64,000 nt of DNA from Luzula sylvatica. Taxonomy: Eukaryota; Streptophyta; Magnoliopsida; Poales; Juncaceae. Position 1 is the first letter of the stretch; each line of letters starts with the position of its first letter. The stretch covers positions 12,689,167 to 12,753,166 of the forward strand of contig OX326956.1 of assembly GCA_946800325.1 (NCBI GenBank), written 5' to 3'. The notes beneath the pieces were generated by a model. It was given only the letters and a program-made list of their open reading frames with translations, was not told the origin of the DNA and ran no database searches. This document shows positions 1 to 10,978 of the stretch, in pieces. A program made the position numbers and the translations under genes.

Positions 1-757
1 TATGTATAATTGAGTCCGTTACGAACGGACATTGTACGTTCGAACGGACCCAAGATGTACTTGCACGTTATTTTGAAACGGCTAGTGCAAACTTCAAGTG
101 CGTTCTGAACGAACTGTAATGCGTTCGAACGCACTGCAAGTTTTCTGAAGGATTTCTATAGAGAGTATAAATAGAATCCTTCATGGGTCTCTCTCTCCCA
201 ACTCTTCATTTCTCAAACATTCAAAACCTAAAAAGAGAGAAACCCTAAGCTGTGATTATCTATATCCATTGATAGCTTGAGAAACCTCTTTAGATCATTG
301 ATCTACTTTCGACATTCTCCACTAATCGTATCCCACTCACGTGACCGATCACGTTGTAGCTCGATTAGTGAAAAAGTGTAATAGGCTAGTGCAACAAAGT
401 GTAAAGAGCCTAAGCTATAGATCGATAGAAGCGTGTAAATCGATCTAGGCAAATCCTTGTAATCGAGTTGAGTTGGAATTCAATCGAAAGCCAAAAAGAG
501 GCACAAGGCATTCCCGGAGACGTAGGTACTCGCAAATAATTGAGTCGGTCAATTAAGCGAGTAAAGGGTGAGTTAAAGCTACAAAGCAACCACCTACCGA
601 ACTTCGTAAACAAACATCTTGTGTCAAAGTGTTTGTACGGTATCATCTTTATCATCTAAATTATTATTTATTCCGCACCATAAATTAGGTTTAAATCTAA
701 ACTAAGTATAAGTTAGATTGCCAAATTTACCCCCCTCTAGGTTAGAATTAACCAACA
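1..757 (+). repeat. 5' LTR (3' part) of the Sirevirus-like element
   Basis: This is the end of the 5' LTR, closing with ACCAACA at 751-757, directly before the primer-binding site. It includes a TATA-like stretch near 164-172 (GAGTATAAATAG), a likely U3/R promoter. Palindromic repeats such as TGCGTTCGAACGCA lie upstream of it. The short minus-strand frame at 410-655 recurs unchanged in the 3' LTR and is not a gene. Confidence 0.95.
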
Positions 758-759
758 AT

Positions 760-771
760 TGGTATCAGAGC
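760..771 (+). other. Primer-binding site (initiator Met tRNA type)
   Basis: TGGTATCAGAGC begins two bases after the LTR end and matches the common plant Copia primer-binding site, complementary to the 3' end of initiator methionine tRNA. It fixes the LTR boundary at 757. Confidence 0.93.
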
Positions 772-826
772 AGGGTACTAACCATCTCTTAAATTTATTA
801 AGGATAAACTTGTACCTTACGATCTA

Positions 827-2032
827 ATGGCTGAAGTTAATCCCATGAGCGCGGTGGAAGCAGCCATTCACTCTCTCCGTATTGAACGAGGTTTAACTTC
901 GACACACCACCAGCCCATAATTGTAGACGCAGAACCTTCCTCTCCCACTCTAAGCTCAACACATGACAAAAGTTATGAGGTACGTAATAACTCTCTGTAT
1001 GGTATCAAATCGTTACCTAGACCTGAATTTTCTCCCGCATCCAAACTAGAACTCGAATCTTGTGACGAGTTTCTTAGGGATGAAGGTAACTCTCAATTAA
1101 ATGAGGGTAAACTTGAAAGTCCCACCCAAGCTCTCAAGGATAAGGTAGCCTCTCTTGAGTTATCCATCTTGGCATACAAAACTCAAATAAATAAATTTAA
1201 AGGATTTTCAAAATGTGAATGTAAAACCCTGAAATGTGAGATTTCTCTTTTAAAAGTCGAAATTCAAACTATGAAAGTTGAGAATGAGTCTTTGAAGAGG
1301 GCATGTACAATGATTGCATTGAGTCCCCCTTCATTGGATGATGTCTTAAAATCGTCATTAACGGGACAAAAGCCCAATGATGAATCCGGTTTAGGACATA
1401 AGAAAATTAACGATAATAATCCCAACCTTACAATATCTCAAAATCAAAAATATAAATGGGAAAACCATAAAGTAAGTAGTCATGGAAATGCTTTTATGTA
1501 CCATGACTACAACAAAGGTAAATATGCAAAAAATGAACAATCTAAACGAGTCAAGAATAACTATAGGAACAAGCATTTTACACAAAATTCACAACCTAGA
1601 CATACTAATTTGGGACGAACCGATTGTTTGTTTAAAAGGGGACCAAATGGGTATTTCTATGAAGTGACAAACTACACCGAAGCTTCATATCAACAAGAGT
1701 CCTCCAAACATTTCACCAACACACATAAACAATTTAAACAAAATAATGTTAAGCAAAATAAATTTAAATCAAATAACCTTCATCAAATGCCAAAATCGAT
1801 AACTTCCAAGAGAAGTAATCCGAATAAACTCTCGGACTATTTTGTGAAGAGTACCACACCCACAAATAAGCCCACCTTAGCTTTTTGTAACTATTGTTGC
1901 AAAATCGGTCATGTCTCAACCGGGTGTAATCTTCGCAATCCAAAAGTAGCACCAAACGTCATGTGGATGCGTAAAGATCGTCACTCAATGGGTTCCTCTA
2001 CCTCCTTTGGTATAGGACCCCCTAGGGTGTAA
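827..2032 (+). CDS. gag: Gag-like nucleocapsid protein, 401 aa
   Basis: This is the first open frame after the primer-binding site. Residues about 105-160 are heptad-like and rich in Lys, Glu and Leu, which suggests a coiled coil. The middle is basic and Asn/Lys-rich. A CCHC zinc knuckle (C354, C357, H362, C367; CX2CX4HX4C) lies near the C-terminus, as expected for RNA binding. I do not see the conserved N-terminal helical Gag domain found in most plant Copia Gag proteins, and 401 aa is short for the group. The frame stops at 2030-2032, and pol resumes in the same frame 135 bp later. The ATG at 827 is the first in frame; a second ATG follows at codon 7. Confidence 0.85.
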   Translation: MAEVNPMSAVEAAIHSLRIERGLTSTHHQPIIVDAEPSSPTLSSTHDKSYEVRNNSLYGIKSLPRPEFSPASKLELESCDEFLRDEGNSQLNEGKLESPTQALKDKVASLELSILAYKTQINKFKGFSKCECKTLKCEISLLKVEIQTMKVENESLKRACTMIALSPPSLDDVLKSSLTGQKPNDESGLGHKKINDNNPNLTISQNQKYKWENHKVSSHGNAFMYHDYNKGKYAKNEQSKRVKNNYRNKHFTQNSQPRHTNLGRTDCLFKRGPNGYFYEVTNYTEASYQQESSKHFTNTHKQFKQNNVKQNKFKSNNLHQMPKSITSKRSNPNKLSDYFVKSTTPTNKPTLAFCNYCCKIGHVSTGCNLRNPKVAPNVMWMRKDRHSMGSSTSFGIGPPRV

Positions 2033-2167
2033 AACCCTAACTTGAGACACTATACTCCCTAGTATACCATACCATAAGCCAAATATTTAGGGGGAGTATA
2101 GTTAGTAAGAATTCATATTAGTCAATTTCAATTTCTTTTTGGTTTAACTAATATGAATTTCTTATAG
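2033..2167 (+). other. gag-pol spacer with purine tract, hairpin and splice-like end
   Basis: The 135-bp spacer keeps gag and pol in the same frame but holds further in-frame stops, so simple readthrough would not give Gag-Pol. It has a purine tract (TTTAGGGGGAG, 2086-2096) like those before the 3' LTR, then an inverted repeat (2107-2122 and 2147-2163) with arms of 16 and 17 bases that match except for one extra A, around a 24-base loop. It ends with TTCTTATAG immediately before the pol ATG, which looks like a splice acceptor. Function is inferred only. Confidence 0.6.
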
Positions 2168-5100
2168 ATGGGCCTAACTTCCAGAACAAAGTCATCAAAA
2201 TGGTGTCTAGATAGTGGTTGTTCTAGACATATGACTTGGGATCGAGAGATGTTCAAATCTCTCGAACCGTTCAAGGGAGGAGACGTTACCTTCGGAGGAA
2301 ATCAAAAAGGTAAAATTATCGGTATCGGTTCAATAGGTACCTCAAATTGGACGTTAGAGAATGTCTACCTTGTCACTGGACTTAAACATAATTTAATTAG
2401 CATAAGCCAATTATGTGATGCCGGATATTGTGTGAAATTCGATCAACTCTCATGCTTGATTGATCGAATGAAAGACAATACCACAGTATGCAAAGGAACC
2501 CGACACGAAAATCTATACTACTTTGATTTCGAATCATTCGTGCCGGGAATCCATTGTCTCACTGTATCAGAATCAGTATCTCGATTATGGCATAGACGGT
2601 TAGGTCACATTTGCATGAAAACTATACATAGGTTGTCCAAAAAGCAATTAGTTAGAGGACTTCCCTCACATAAACTTGAACTAGAAGGATTATGCGATGC
2701 GTGTGAAAAAGGTAAGCACACTAGATCGTCCGGGTTCAAATCAAAGAACATGGTCACCACGAATCGACCTCTTCAACTCATCCATCTTGATCTTTGCGGA
2801 CCAATGAGCGTTACTAGCATAGGTAATAAAAGGTATATGTTTGTTATTGTGGATGATTATTCACGGTTCACTTGGATACATTATTTACTTCATAAAAGTG
2901 AAACGTGTGACAACTTCATCAAATTTTGCACTCTCGTTGAAAATGAAAAAGGCACCTCAATTATCACCATTCGAAGTGACAATGGAGGTGAATTTCGAAA
3001 TGCAAAATTTGATGAATTTTGTCATAAAAAGGGATATATACGCGAATTTTCGGCTCCTCGCACACCTCAACAAAATGGTGTGGTTGAACGTAAAAATCGA
3101 ACGTTAATTGAACTTGCCCGTACCATGCTCAGTGAGCATCCTTCTCCAAAATACCTTTGGGCCGAAGCCACTAACACCGCATGTCATGTGGTGAATAGGG
3201 TTAGCTTAAGGCCTATTTTGAAGACGACGCCATATGAGCTATGGTATGGGGGAAATCCAAATGTCTCTTACATGAGAGTATTTGGATGCAAATGCTATAT
3301 CTTGGATGAATTGAGTAATCGAGACAAACTCGATCCAAAATCAATTGAAGGAATATTTGTCGGTTACTCAAGCACAAGTAAAGCATACCGAGTTTACATA
3401 CGATCAACACGAGTCGTATGTGAATCCGTTCACGTACATTTTGATGAAACTAACAAGGAAGCCGAGAAAGGTAGCTTAAATGTAGGTGAAGTCACGGAAA
3501 CAATTCCTAAATCACCGAGAAAACAAGCCGAGCTGGAATATCAAAACATCGACATAACTCTTGATGAACCTCAGAGAGAAAACAATGATCCTCCAGAAGA
3601 GGAAGAACAGGAGGAAGAGGAAGAAGAGAGTGAAATTCCGTACCAAATCCCCGAGGTTCTCCGAGAAGTACCCCACCATCCTCTCACAAACGTTGTTGGA
3701 GATCCCCGAGAAGGTGTACGAACTCGGTCTCGCGTTCACAACTACGTAGCTCATTGCGCATATCTTTCTCACACCGAGCCAAAATCCTTCAAGGAAGCCA
3801 ATCTAGACGAAGATTGGATTATCGCAATGCAAGAAGAATTGGAACAATTCGAAAGAAATCAAGTTTGGATGTTGGTTCCAAAACCCATGAATCGTTCGAT
3901 CATTGGGACTCGATGGATCTTTCGAAATAAACTTGATGAACACGGAAACGTAGTACGAAACAAGGCAAGACTCGTCGCTCAAGGATTCAAACAACGAGAA
4001 GGGATAGATTTCGAAGAAACCTTTGCTCCAGTGGCTCGTCTCGAAGCGATACGACTCCTCCTAGCTTACGCCGCTATTGAGGGGTTTACACTATTTCAAA
4101 TGGACGTCAAGAGTGCATTTCTAAATGGTGAAATCGAAGAAGAAGTCTACGTTGAGCAACCACCGGGATTTAAGGATCCTAAGTTCCCCGATTACGTGTG
4201 CAAACTCTCAAAAGCCCTATACGGATTGAAACAAGCCCCACGAGCATGGTACGATCGACTATCCTCATTTCTCACCTCAAATGGTTTTGTGAGAGGTATA
4301 ATCGACACCACCCTCTTCACACGTAAAAAGGGAGTATCCATTTTACTTGTTCAAATTTACGTAGATGATATTATTTTTGGATCAAGTGATGCGGCTCTTG
4401 CCGAAGAATTCTCTATTCTTATGCACAGTGAATTTGCCATGAGTATGATGGGAGAGTTAAAATTTTTCTTGGGTCTTCAAGTCACACAATCAAGTGAAGG
4501 AATTTTCGTCAACCAATCAAAGTACACTCGCGAATTATTAAAGAGATTCGAGTTGGACCAAACTAAAACGAGTGACACTCCAATGGCAAAGGAATCAAAA
4601 TTGGATGCGGATGAAGAGGGCGAATCGTTCGACATTACGTCCTATAGAGGAATGATCGGGAGCCTTCTTTATCTAACGGCAAGTCGTCCCGACATAATGT
4701 TCGCCGTATGCTTGTGTGCTAGATTTCAGGCTAACCCCAAGGTATCACACTACACGGCCGTAAAACGCATATTTCGTTATTTAAAAGGTACAATTGAACT
4801 TGGGATATGGTACGGGCATAGTGGGAACCTAAACCTAGTAGGATACACTGATGCGGATTTTGCCGGATCCCGAGTTGATCGTAAAAGCACTAGCGGTACA
4901 TGCCAATTTTTGGGAGGTTTACTTGTATCATGGTCAAGTCGGAAACAACACTCGGTAGCCTTATCGACGGCCGAAGCCGAGTATGTCGCCGCAGGAAGCT
5001 GCTGTGCTCAATTACTGTGGTTGAACCAAACCCTAGGAGACTACGGTTTGAACTTCCGTAAAATCCCCATATTGTGCGACAACAATAGCGCAATATGCAT

Positions 5101-5305
5101 CTCGAAAAACCCGGTCCACCATTCACGAACCAAGCATATCGACATACGTCACCACTTCATTCGGGATCACGTGGAAAAAGGCGATGTTAAGCTCGAATGG
5201 ATAGAGACTCAAAATCAAATTGCCGACATCTTCACAAAACCGTTACCATTTGCTCCCTTCTCCGACTTACGACTAAAGCTAGGTATGTTATCTCTCAAGA
5301 ATTAA
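2168..5305 (+). CDS. pol: Copia Pol polyprotein: protease, integrase, reverse transcriptase, RNase H
   Basis: This is an uninterrupted 1045-aa frame. The aspartic protease active site is LDSGCSRHM (D15). The GAG-pre-integrase motif LWHRRLGHI is near residue 140. The integrase core has D208 (HLDLCGP), D271 (SDNGGEF) and E307 ([10 protein letters not shown]), with the D-35-E spacing intact. An acidic Glu-rich linker is near residue 480. Reverse transcriptase has [20 protein letters not shown] and the catalytic YVDD at 731-734. RNase H has YTDADFAG near 893 and STAEAEY near 938. All key residues are present, so the protein could be active. The ATG at 2168 is only 14 codons before the protease Asp, so protease may really start further upstream through splicing from gag. 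Confidence 0.95.
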   Translation: MGLTSRTKSSKWCLDSGCSRHMTWDREMFKSLEPFKGGDVTFGGNQKGKIIGIGSIGTSNWTLENVYLVTGLKHNLISISQLCDAGYCVKFDQLSCLIDRMKDNTTVCKGTRHENLYYFDFESFVPGIHCLTVSESVSRLWHRRLGHICMKTIHRLSKKQLVRGLPSHKLELEGLCDACEKGKHTRSSGFKSKNMVTTNRPLQLIHLDLCGPMSVTSIGNKRYMFVIVDDYSRFTWIHYLLHKSETCDNFIKFCTLVENEKGTSIITIRSDNGGEFRNAKFDEFCHKKGYIREFSAPRTPQQNGVVERKNRTLIELARTMLSEHPSPKYLWAEATNTACHVVNRVSLRPILKTTPYELWYGGNPNVSYMRVFGCKCYILDELSNRDKLDPKSIEGIFVGYSSTSKAYRVYIRSTRVVCESVHVHFDETNKEAEKGSLNVGEVTETIPKSPRKQAELEYQNIDITLDEPQRENNDPPEEEEQEEEEEESEIPYQIPEVLREVPHHPLTNVVGDPREGVRTRSRVHNYVAHCAYLSHTEPKSFKEANLDEDWIIAMQEELEQFERNQVWMLVPKPMNRSIIGTRWIFRNKLDEHGNVVRNKARLVAQGFKQREGIDFEETFAPVARLEAIRLLLAYAAIEGFTLFQMDVKSAFLNGEIEEEVYVEQPPGFKDPKFPDYVCKLSKALYGLKQAPRAWYDRLSSFLTSNGFVRGIIDTTLFTRKKGVSILLVQIYVDDIIFGSSDAALAEEFSILMHSEFAMSMMGELKFFLGLQVTQSSEGIFVNQSKYTRELLKRFELDQTKTSDTPMAKESKLDADEEGESFDITSYRGMIGSLLYLTASRPDIMFAVCLCARFQANPKVSHYTAVKRIFRYLKGTIELGIWYGHSGNLNLVGYTDADFAGSRVDRKSTSGTCQFLGGLLVSWSSRKQHSVALSTAEAEYVAAGSCCAQLLWLNQTLGDYGLNFRKIPILCDNNSAICISKNPVHHSRTKHIDIRHHFIRDHVEKGDVKLEWIETQNQIADIFTKPLPFAPFSDLRLKLGMLSLKN

Positions 5306-5738
5306 AATTCAGCATATTGGGTCTAGTCTCATGTAGTTGCATCATAATGGTATAATCATAAGTACAAATAGAGTTGTTGAACTAGGGTCAGTGTTTTGGG
5401 TCAATACATCCGGGTCTCAGCTCAGTATCTAGTCCGTTCGAACGAACAAAAGAGTGCGTTCGGAACGGACAAATAAATTCAACAAATACCATCCTTCCAG
5501 ACTCAAGTCCGTTCGAACGAACTAACTGTGCGTTCTGAACGGACAGATGAAATGAATGATTACAACAAATTCTTTGAGGGGGAGCTCGCATTTAGGGGGA
5601 GCCTTCCGTTTTTGAAGTCTCCTTGGCCCTTTTGATCTCTTTCAAAATGGGGGAGAAACGATCGTACGGAAAGTTCTCAACTAAATGGTGAAACTCTCCA
5701 AACCGACAGTGTTTTGAAATTAATCAAAAGGGGGAGTT
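5306..5738 (+). other. Post-pol region with multiple polypurine tracts and palindromes
   Basis: There is no coding sequence here. Palindromes such as AGTCCGTTCGAACGAAC lie near 5430 and 5510. At least four G-rich purine tracts follow: near 5573-5583 (GAGGGGGAG), 5593-5600, 5647-5655 and 5727-5737 (AAAAGGGGGAG). The last abuts the LTR start TGTTGG at 5739 and is the expected plus-strand primer. Several tracts before the LTR are a described trait of Sireviruses. Confidence 0.8.
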
Positions 5739-7148
5739 TGTTGGTTCAAATTTCCTGATAGTTTGATTATTTCAAAACACTGTCATTACTAATGTTTACA
5801 TCCAGAAAAGTGCAGGATAACATAGGTACGATACGAAGATGAAGGAGGACTTGTGAAGGAGGACTTCATTGGATTACATCAAGAATCAAGACATGAAGTC
5901 TCAAGATAAACAAGAAAAGAAGAAAACATGGAAGGCCATTGGAATACATCAAGACTCAAGATGTTGAAGCCTTCCGTGAGTGGGATACGCCACAAATAAA
6001 CCATAGGTACAAACCTAGTAGAACTCAAGAAAAATCATGTTCAAAATAACAAAGAGTTCAGTCAAGCAGGAAGTGCGTTCTGAACGAACTCAAAGTCCGT
6101 TCAGAACGGACTTGCTAAATATCAAAACTTAAAAAGCTTGATTAGAATCAAACGTGTCACAGGGATGTGTGCGTTCGAACGAAGAATCATGTCCGTTCGA
6201 ACGGATAATTAGAATCCGTTCAAACACCTTCTGAGTGCGTTGAACGGACAATCCTTCCTGTGAACGGAAAATGTCACAGGAATGTGTGCGTTCGAACTAA
6301 CATCCATGTGCGTTCGAACGGACAACCTGGAATCCGTTCACCCACTTTTAAGTGCGTTGAACGGACTCTTGTTCCTGTGAACGCAAAATGCTATGTATAA
6401 TTGAGTCCGTTACGAACGGACATTGTACGTTCGAACGGACCCAAGATGTACTTGCACGTTATTTTGAAACGGCTAGTGCAAACTTCAAGTGCGTTCTGAA
6501 CGAACTGTAATGCGTTCGAACGCACTGCAAGTTTTCTGAAGGATTTATATAGAGAGTATAAATAGAATCCTTCATGGGTCTCTCTCTCCCAACTCTTCAT
6601 TTCTCAAACATTCAAAACCTAAAAAGAGAGAAACCCTAAGCTGTGATTATCTATATCCATTGATAGCTTGAGAAACCTCTTTAGATCATTGATCTACTTT
6701 CGACATTCTCCACTAATCGTATCCCACTCACGTGACCGATCACGTTGTAGCTCGATTAGTGAAAAAGTGTAATAGGCTAGTGCAACAAAGTGTAAAGAGC
6801 CTAAGCTATAGATCGATAGAAGCGTGTAAATCGATCTAGGCAAATCCTTGTAATCGAGTTGAGTTGGAATTCAATCGAAAGCCAAAAAGAGGCACAAGGC
6901 ATTCCCGGAGACGTAGGTACTCGCAAATAATTGAGTCGGTCAATTAAGCGAGTAAAGGGTGAGTTAAAGCTACAAAGCAACCACCTACCGAACTTCGTAA
7001 ACAAACATCTTGTGTCAAAGTGTTTGTACGGTATCATCTTTATCATCTAAATTATTATTTATTCCGCACCATAAATTAGGTTTAAATCTAAACTAAGTAT
7101 AAGTTAGATTGCCAAATTTACCCCCCTCTAGGTTAGAATTAACCAACA
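5739..7148 (+). repeat. 3' LTR of the Sirevirus-like element (1410 bp)
   Basis: It begins TGTTGGTTCAAAT after the purine tract and ends AACCAACA, so the tips form a short inverted repeat. Many 14-16-bp palindromes of the GTCCGTTCGAACGGAC kind lie between about 6070 and 6520, upstream of a TATA-like box near 6555. It matches the 5' LTR over all 757 comparable bases except one. Confidence 0.95.
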
Positions 7149-8155
7149 GATCGCTCTGATACCACTGAAGGAGAATATCCTCGAATCCGGGCCCGCGCAG
7201 CGGAATGAAGGCCCGGTCCGATTCTCCGATTCCCGAGATCACGCCATGACTTCGAGGGTACGATGCGAATAGAAGGATAGATCTATACCAGCGTGAAATT
7301 GATCACGCACGAATGGTTGATCGCCGCCTTCTATCTCCTGTCACGTTGGTGACAATCCGCGCGTCCCATACCACGCGTCTTTCACCGTTCGTTGGCCGTC
7401 TTCTCACTCCTTGGGTCGATCACAATCTAAGAGCCACAATTGTCGCTCCTCTACTTGTATCCACCGTGAGTCGCAAGACGTCGGTCGCGGATGCACCTGC
7501 CTAGACGATGCACCGTCGAACCTGCTCGATCATTTGATTCTCTACACCGAGAAAACTCCTTTTCTCGATTATCTCTCTTTACACCATTTCACTCAATAGA
7601 AAGTTGTATCTCAATTATTCTAGAAAATCTCCTGAATATACTGAATAAGATTGCATTAACTTGCTTTGTGATAAGAGAGAAATTATCCTATTTATACCTA
7701 ATAGGATCAGGATTAGCCAAAAGGCATCTATATCCAATATACACCCTCTCACACAGAAAACTGCATGAACCTGTTCAGTATTCTGTCATTTCGAAATTGG
7801 TAAATTTCTCAGACAGACAATCACCCAACATGAAAGTTGTAGATAATCTAATTATCTACACAACCCAATTTGGCCCAGCCCAATTGGAGTTCGTATGCAA
7901 AAGTTATTACTGTTTTACTAACTGTATGTCATACTGTTGCACCCTTTCGGTATTTCACATAAACGACACTAATACTTCGTTCATATGAAATATATTTCTA
8001 CATGAAGGTTATAGATAATCTAATTATCTATCTAACCCAATTTGAACCATTCAAATCGGATTTTCCCATTGACAGTTATGGCCACGAATGTACGACTACA
8101 TTCGTTTATCCTTGTGTACACTTTTACTGTTGATCCTGAAACTGTATTTCCTTCA
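7149..8155 (-). mobile_element. Minus-strand Copia: 5' LTR and primer-binding site
   Basis: Read on the minus strand, an LTR (7166-8155, 990 bp) starts TGAAGGAAATACAG and ends TCTCCTTCA. It is followed by TGGTATCAGAGC (7153-7164), the primer-binding site. The rest of the element would run leftwards, but the Sirevirus-like element is inserted four bases beyond the primer-binding site, so the body lies outside the window. The LTR is the same family as those at 41028-42060, 42233-43118, 43828-44829 and 53258-54260. Confidence 0.85.
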
Positions 8156-8640
8156 ACGTCGATACCCAACAGTGGTATCAGAGCGATCGTCACGATTCGA
8201 TCGTCGAATCGATTTCAAATAAGTGTTATTCGGAATTTCATGTAGAATTTTAGGACATAATCATGTAGTTATAAAATTAGGACCATAGAAATCTTACTAG
8301 TATTTGATCATGAGATGATCAAAAGAATCTAGAAGTAATCATGAATTGTTCATGATTAATCGTTTTTGAAACGATTAAAATCTGTTAAAATTACAAAATA
8401 AAATTGAAATTCAGGTCCGGTGCGTCATGACGCACGATATGTTGCGTCGTGACGCACAAGTGTATCGGGAAATCCAAGAGTTGGATATGAGGCGTTACAC
8501 TCTGTCCGTCGTGACGCACAAAAGTTGTACTTGTATTTGTATGTTCAATCATGATTTAACGTCTTATTTTGATGTTCAATCATAAAATAAGATAATAAAA
8601 CCTCAAATTAAGATGTTAAATCATGTATTTGTATGTTAAT
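8156..8640 (+). mobile_element. Remnant of a third Copia: LTR end, primer-binding site, leader
   Basis: GATACCCAACA (8161-8171) reads as an LTR end and is followed by TGGTATCAGAGC (8173-8184) on the plus strand. The leader resembles that after 44842. The minus-strand element to the left therefore went into the last bases of this LTR. Near 8420-8435 is the perfect palindrome GTGCGTCATGACGCAC, with partial copies to about 8520. No gag or pol follows, so the element is truncated. Confidence 0.65.
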
Positions 8641-10978
8641 TCTTGAGGTGTTAATCCATATCCACGTCATCAAGGCTCGTGGGGGTGAGGAGCAGGGGAT
8701 GTCCAACATTTTCCTTCCTTGAATGCTTGGTTGTTGATGTTGCCTTCCCCCATTTTTATAAAACACCCTTGTAACATCTCAAAATCTTGTATTGTCCTTA
8801 TAACATGGAAAAAATACTCAAAATGTGACGCATTACCCTTTGCATAATTTAATGTGTACCCCTTGAAAATCTCAAAAGACAATGGCATCAACATTCCTAC
8901 AATAAAAAATAAAATTAATCGCAAATAAAACCTAATCGAGTAGAAATCCAAATTAACTACACAAATCAGCCATGTTGAAGTGACCGATTTAACCCCAAAT
9001 TTAACCCCGAACAAGTTTTGTGTATATTAATTCTGGTGGTACCCACTTCTGGGCAACTTTTTATTTGATGAGCACTCATATTTTTCTCCTAATCTGGTCC
9101 GTCCATCACAATTCAATCAACAATTTAAATTTGAGTCCGAATCTTATTCCGAGTTCTTATTTTGAGTGACCAATTTGGGTCCGGTTCCGTTGAAATTTTA
9201 TTTCGAATCCTTATTTGAATTTTGAAGTGACTAATTTGGGGTCGGTTCCGTCGAGATCTTATTTCGAGTCCATATTTTGAGTCCGAATCTTGATCATAGA
9301 TTGAAATCTCCGAATTTGTTGACTCGCCAAAAAAGTAAGTTTTACCCGCATGTATTTCCCTTCTTTTCTTGCTGAAATAGTTTAACTTAAATCTGAAAAT
9401 GAAGTTAGAAAATCTTATATGTTTTCAATATTCAAATAAGTCAAAAAATAAATCTAATTTCAAACTCACAATTAAATTGAACTAAAAAAAATACTTAAAA
9501 TCCACAAATTGAACAAAAAGTACATGCAACTCTAAACTTGCATTAAAACCACAAGCCATAAATTATAGAAAGTGTACGGAATACTAAAAATATAAAAGCA
9601 TGCTCGCAAAATGAGGCTTGGTGAGATGGTTTAATTTGACGCGTTGCATGTATCAAATTGTATGAAATCCTACAATTTGCATGGAGGTGCAAGAAAGGAA
9701 GGAGAATAGGAAAATCTAATTTTTTTGAAAAGTCAAGTAAGGAAAATAGGAAAATTTAATTGAATAGTCCAATTAGAAAAGATGAACCCTAATGAAAACA
9801 TCAAAGGGGAATCGATCTTCTTAGCAGCAAGGTTTTATGTTCGATTATCCATTACACTTTTCATATCTTCGTTTCCTATTGATTAAAAAGAACGAAACGA
9901 TGACACAAATCAAAACGAATGAGAGATTTTGCTTTTCTTTTCTGATCCTGAAGTATCATAAATATATCAGATCTTCTCACAATTAAACTATTTCCCATAT
10001 ATTAATTATTCTGTTTTCATTTCTAATCAATTTTGCAGAAAATTTAAATAAATTTGAAGCAACTGCAGCAGGTAAAAAAATAACTGCCCGCTGAAATCAG
10101 GTCTTTCTTTTTAATGTCTACATATTTTATATTAGTTGTCCAACTTGTCTACCGTCGCTGATACCTCAAAATGTTGTAGTGCTAGGAGAATACTCGCGCA
10201 ACGAGACGAACATGTTAATTATATTTCTCGTTATAATACGAAATACATATTTGTATTATAATATTTATAATATCATCTCATAATAAAATTATTTGAACTC
10301 ATTATCTATGATAATGTTTATGTTTTACAATTATTTTACATTAAGATAGCAAAAAAACTCATTTTCTTAATCAAATAATAACGTTTATATTAATGTCATT
10401 GTACAATAATATATGAGCCATAACACGATTTTACGAAAACATAACAAAAAAATATTATATCAGTGTTGTTCACAATATTTCAAAGAATATCAAATATAAA
10501 AATAATGAATCATACGACACATGTAATAACATATCATTAGTTATGTAGTACTAAAAATTTGTAATTAATTCAAAATGCAATGAACTCTTGCCTTCCTTTC
10601 TAGTTGCTCTCCCTTTTTTTGGAGTAGTGACTTGCTTCTCAGTTCGAGACGTGGCCAAGTCCAAAAGAACAATATAAAACTTAACAGTGAAAGTAAATCA
10701 ATAAGTAATATACAATAAACACAAATATAAATTATTTTATATCATATGATTTTTTTAACTTATATTTTAAAAAATGACAATACTATTTGATAGGTGTTTA
10801 CAAGTTTAAGAAAATATTTAGATGGATACACTATTTTTTTTATTTCTATTAATTTTTAAAAAAATTAATATTAAATTTGTTTGATTAAAAACACAAATAT
10901 AATCGACTTAATTATACTTTTTCTAAAAATAAATATTAATTATATTATGTAATAAAATACTTAAAATTATATTATGTA
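8640..10978. other. Gene-free stretch
   Basis: No coding sequence with support was seen. 8650-8720 resembles one arm of the foldback MITE at 17135-17380 (it shares CATCAAGGCTCRTGGGGG). 9167-9288 holds a tandem repeat, listed separately. The rest is AT-rich and featureless by eye. Confidence 0.6.
9167..9288. repeat. Two tandem units of about 61 bp
   Basis: Units at 9167-9227 and 9228-9288 share TGACYAATTTGGG, GGTTCCGT and TTATTTCGA. The same words form the terminal repeats of the (TA)n-flanked element at 35868-37032, so this is probably a fragment of that family. Confidence 0.6.

Larger units (their letters stand above)
1..7148 (+). mobile_element. Sirevirus-like Ty1-copia retrotransposon, near full length
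   Basis: The order is LTR, primer-binding site, gag, pol (protease, integrase, reverse transcriptase, RNase H), a purine-rich region and LTR. This order is Ty1-copia. Bases 1-757 match 6392-7148 at a constant offset of 6391; the only difference I found is C at 156 against A at 6547. The first part of the 5' LTR (about 653 bp) and the left target-site copy lie outside the window; the right flank is GATCG (7149-7153). LTRs of about 1.4 kb, palindrome clusters, several purine tracts and a coiled-coil Gag with one zinc knuckle fit the Sirevirus group. The insertion is recent, and both main frames are open. Confidence 0.93.

Noticed and set aside
410..655. 81-aa minus-strand frame, also at 6801-7046
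   Set aside because: It lies wholly in the LTR and repeats because the LTR repeats; it resembles no known protein and overlaps regulatory sequence.
7491..7988. 165-aa plus-strand frame
   Set aside because: It is inside a minus-strand Copia LTR; the same sequence recurs in sister LTRs with stops.
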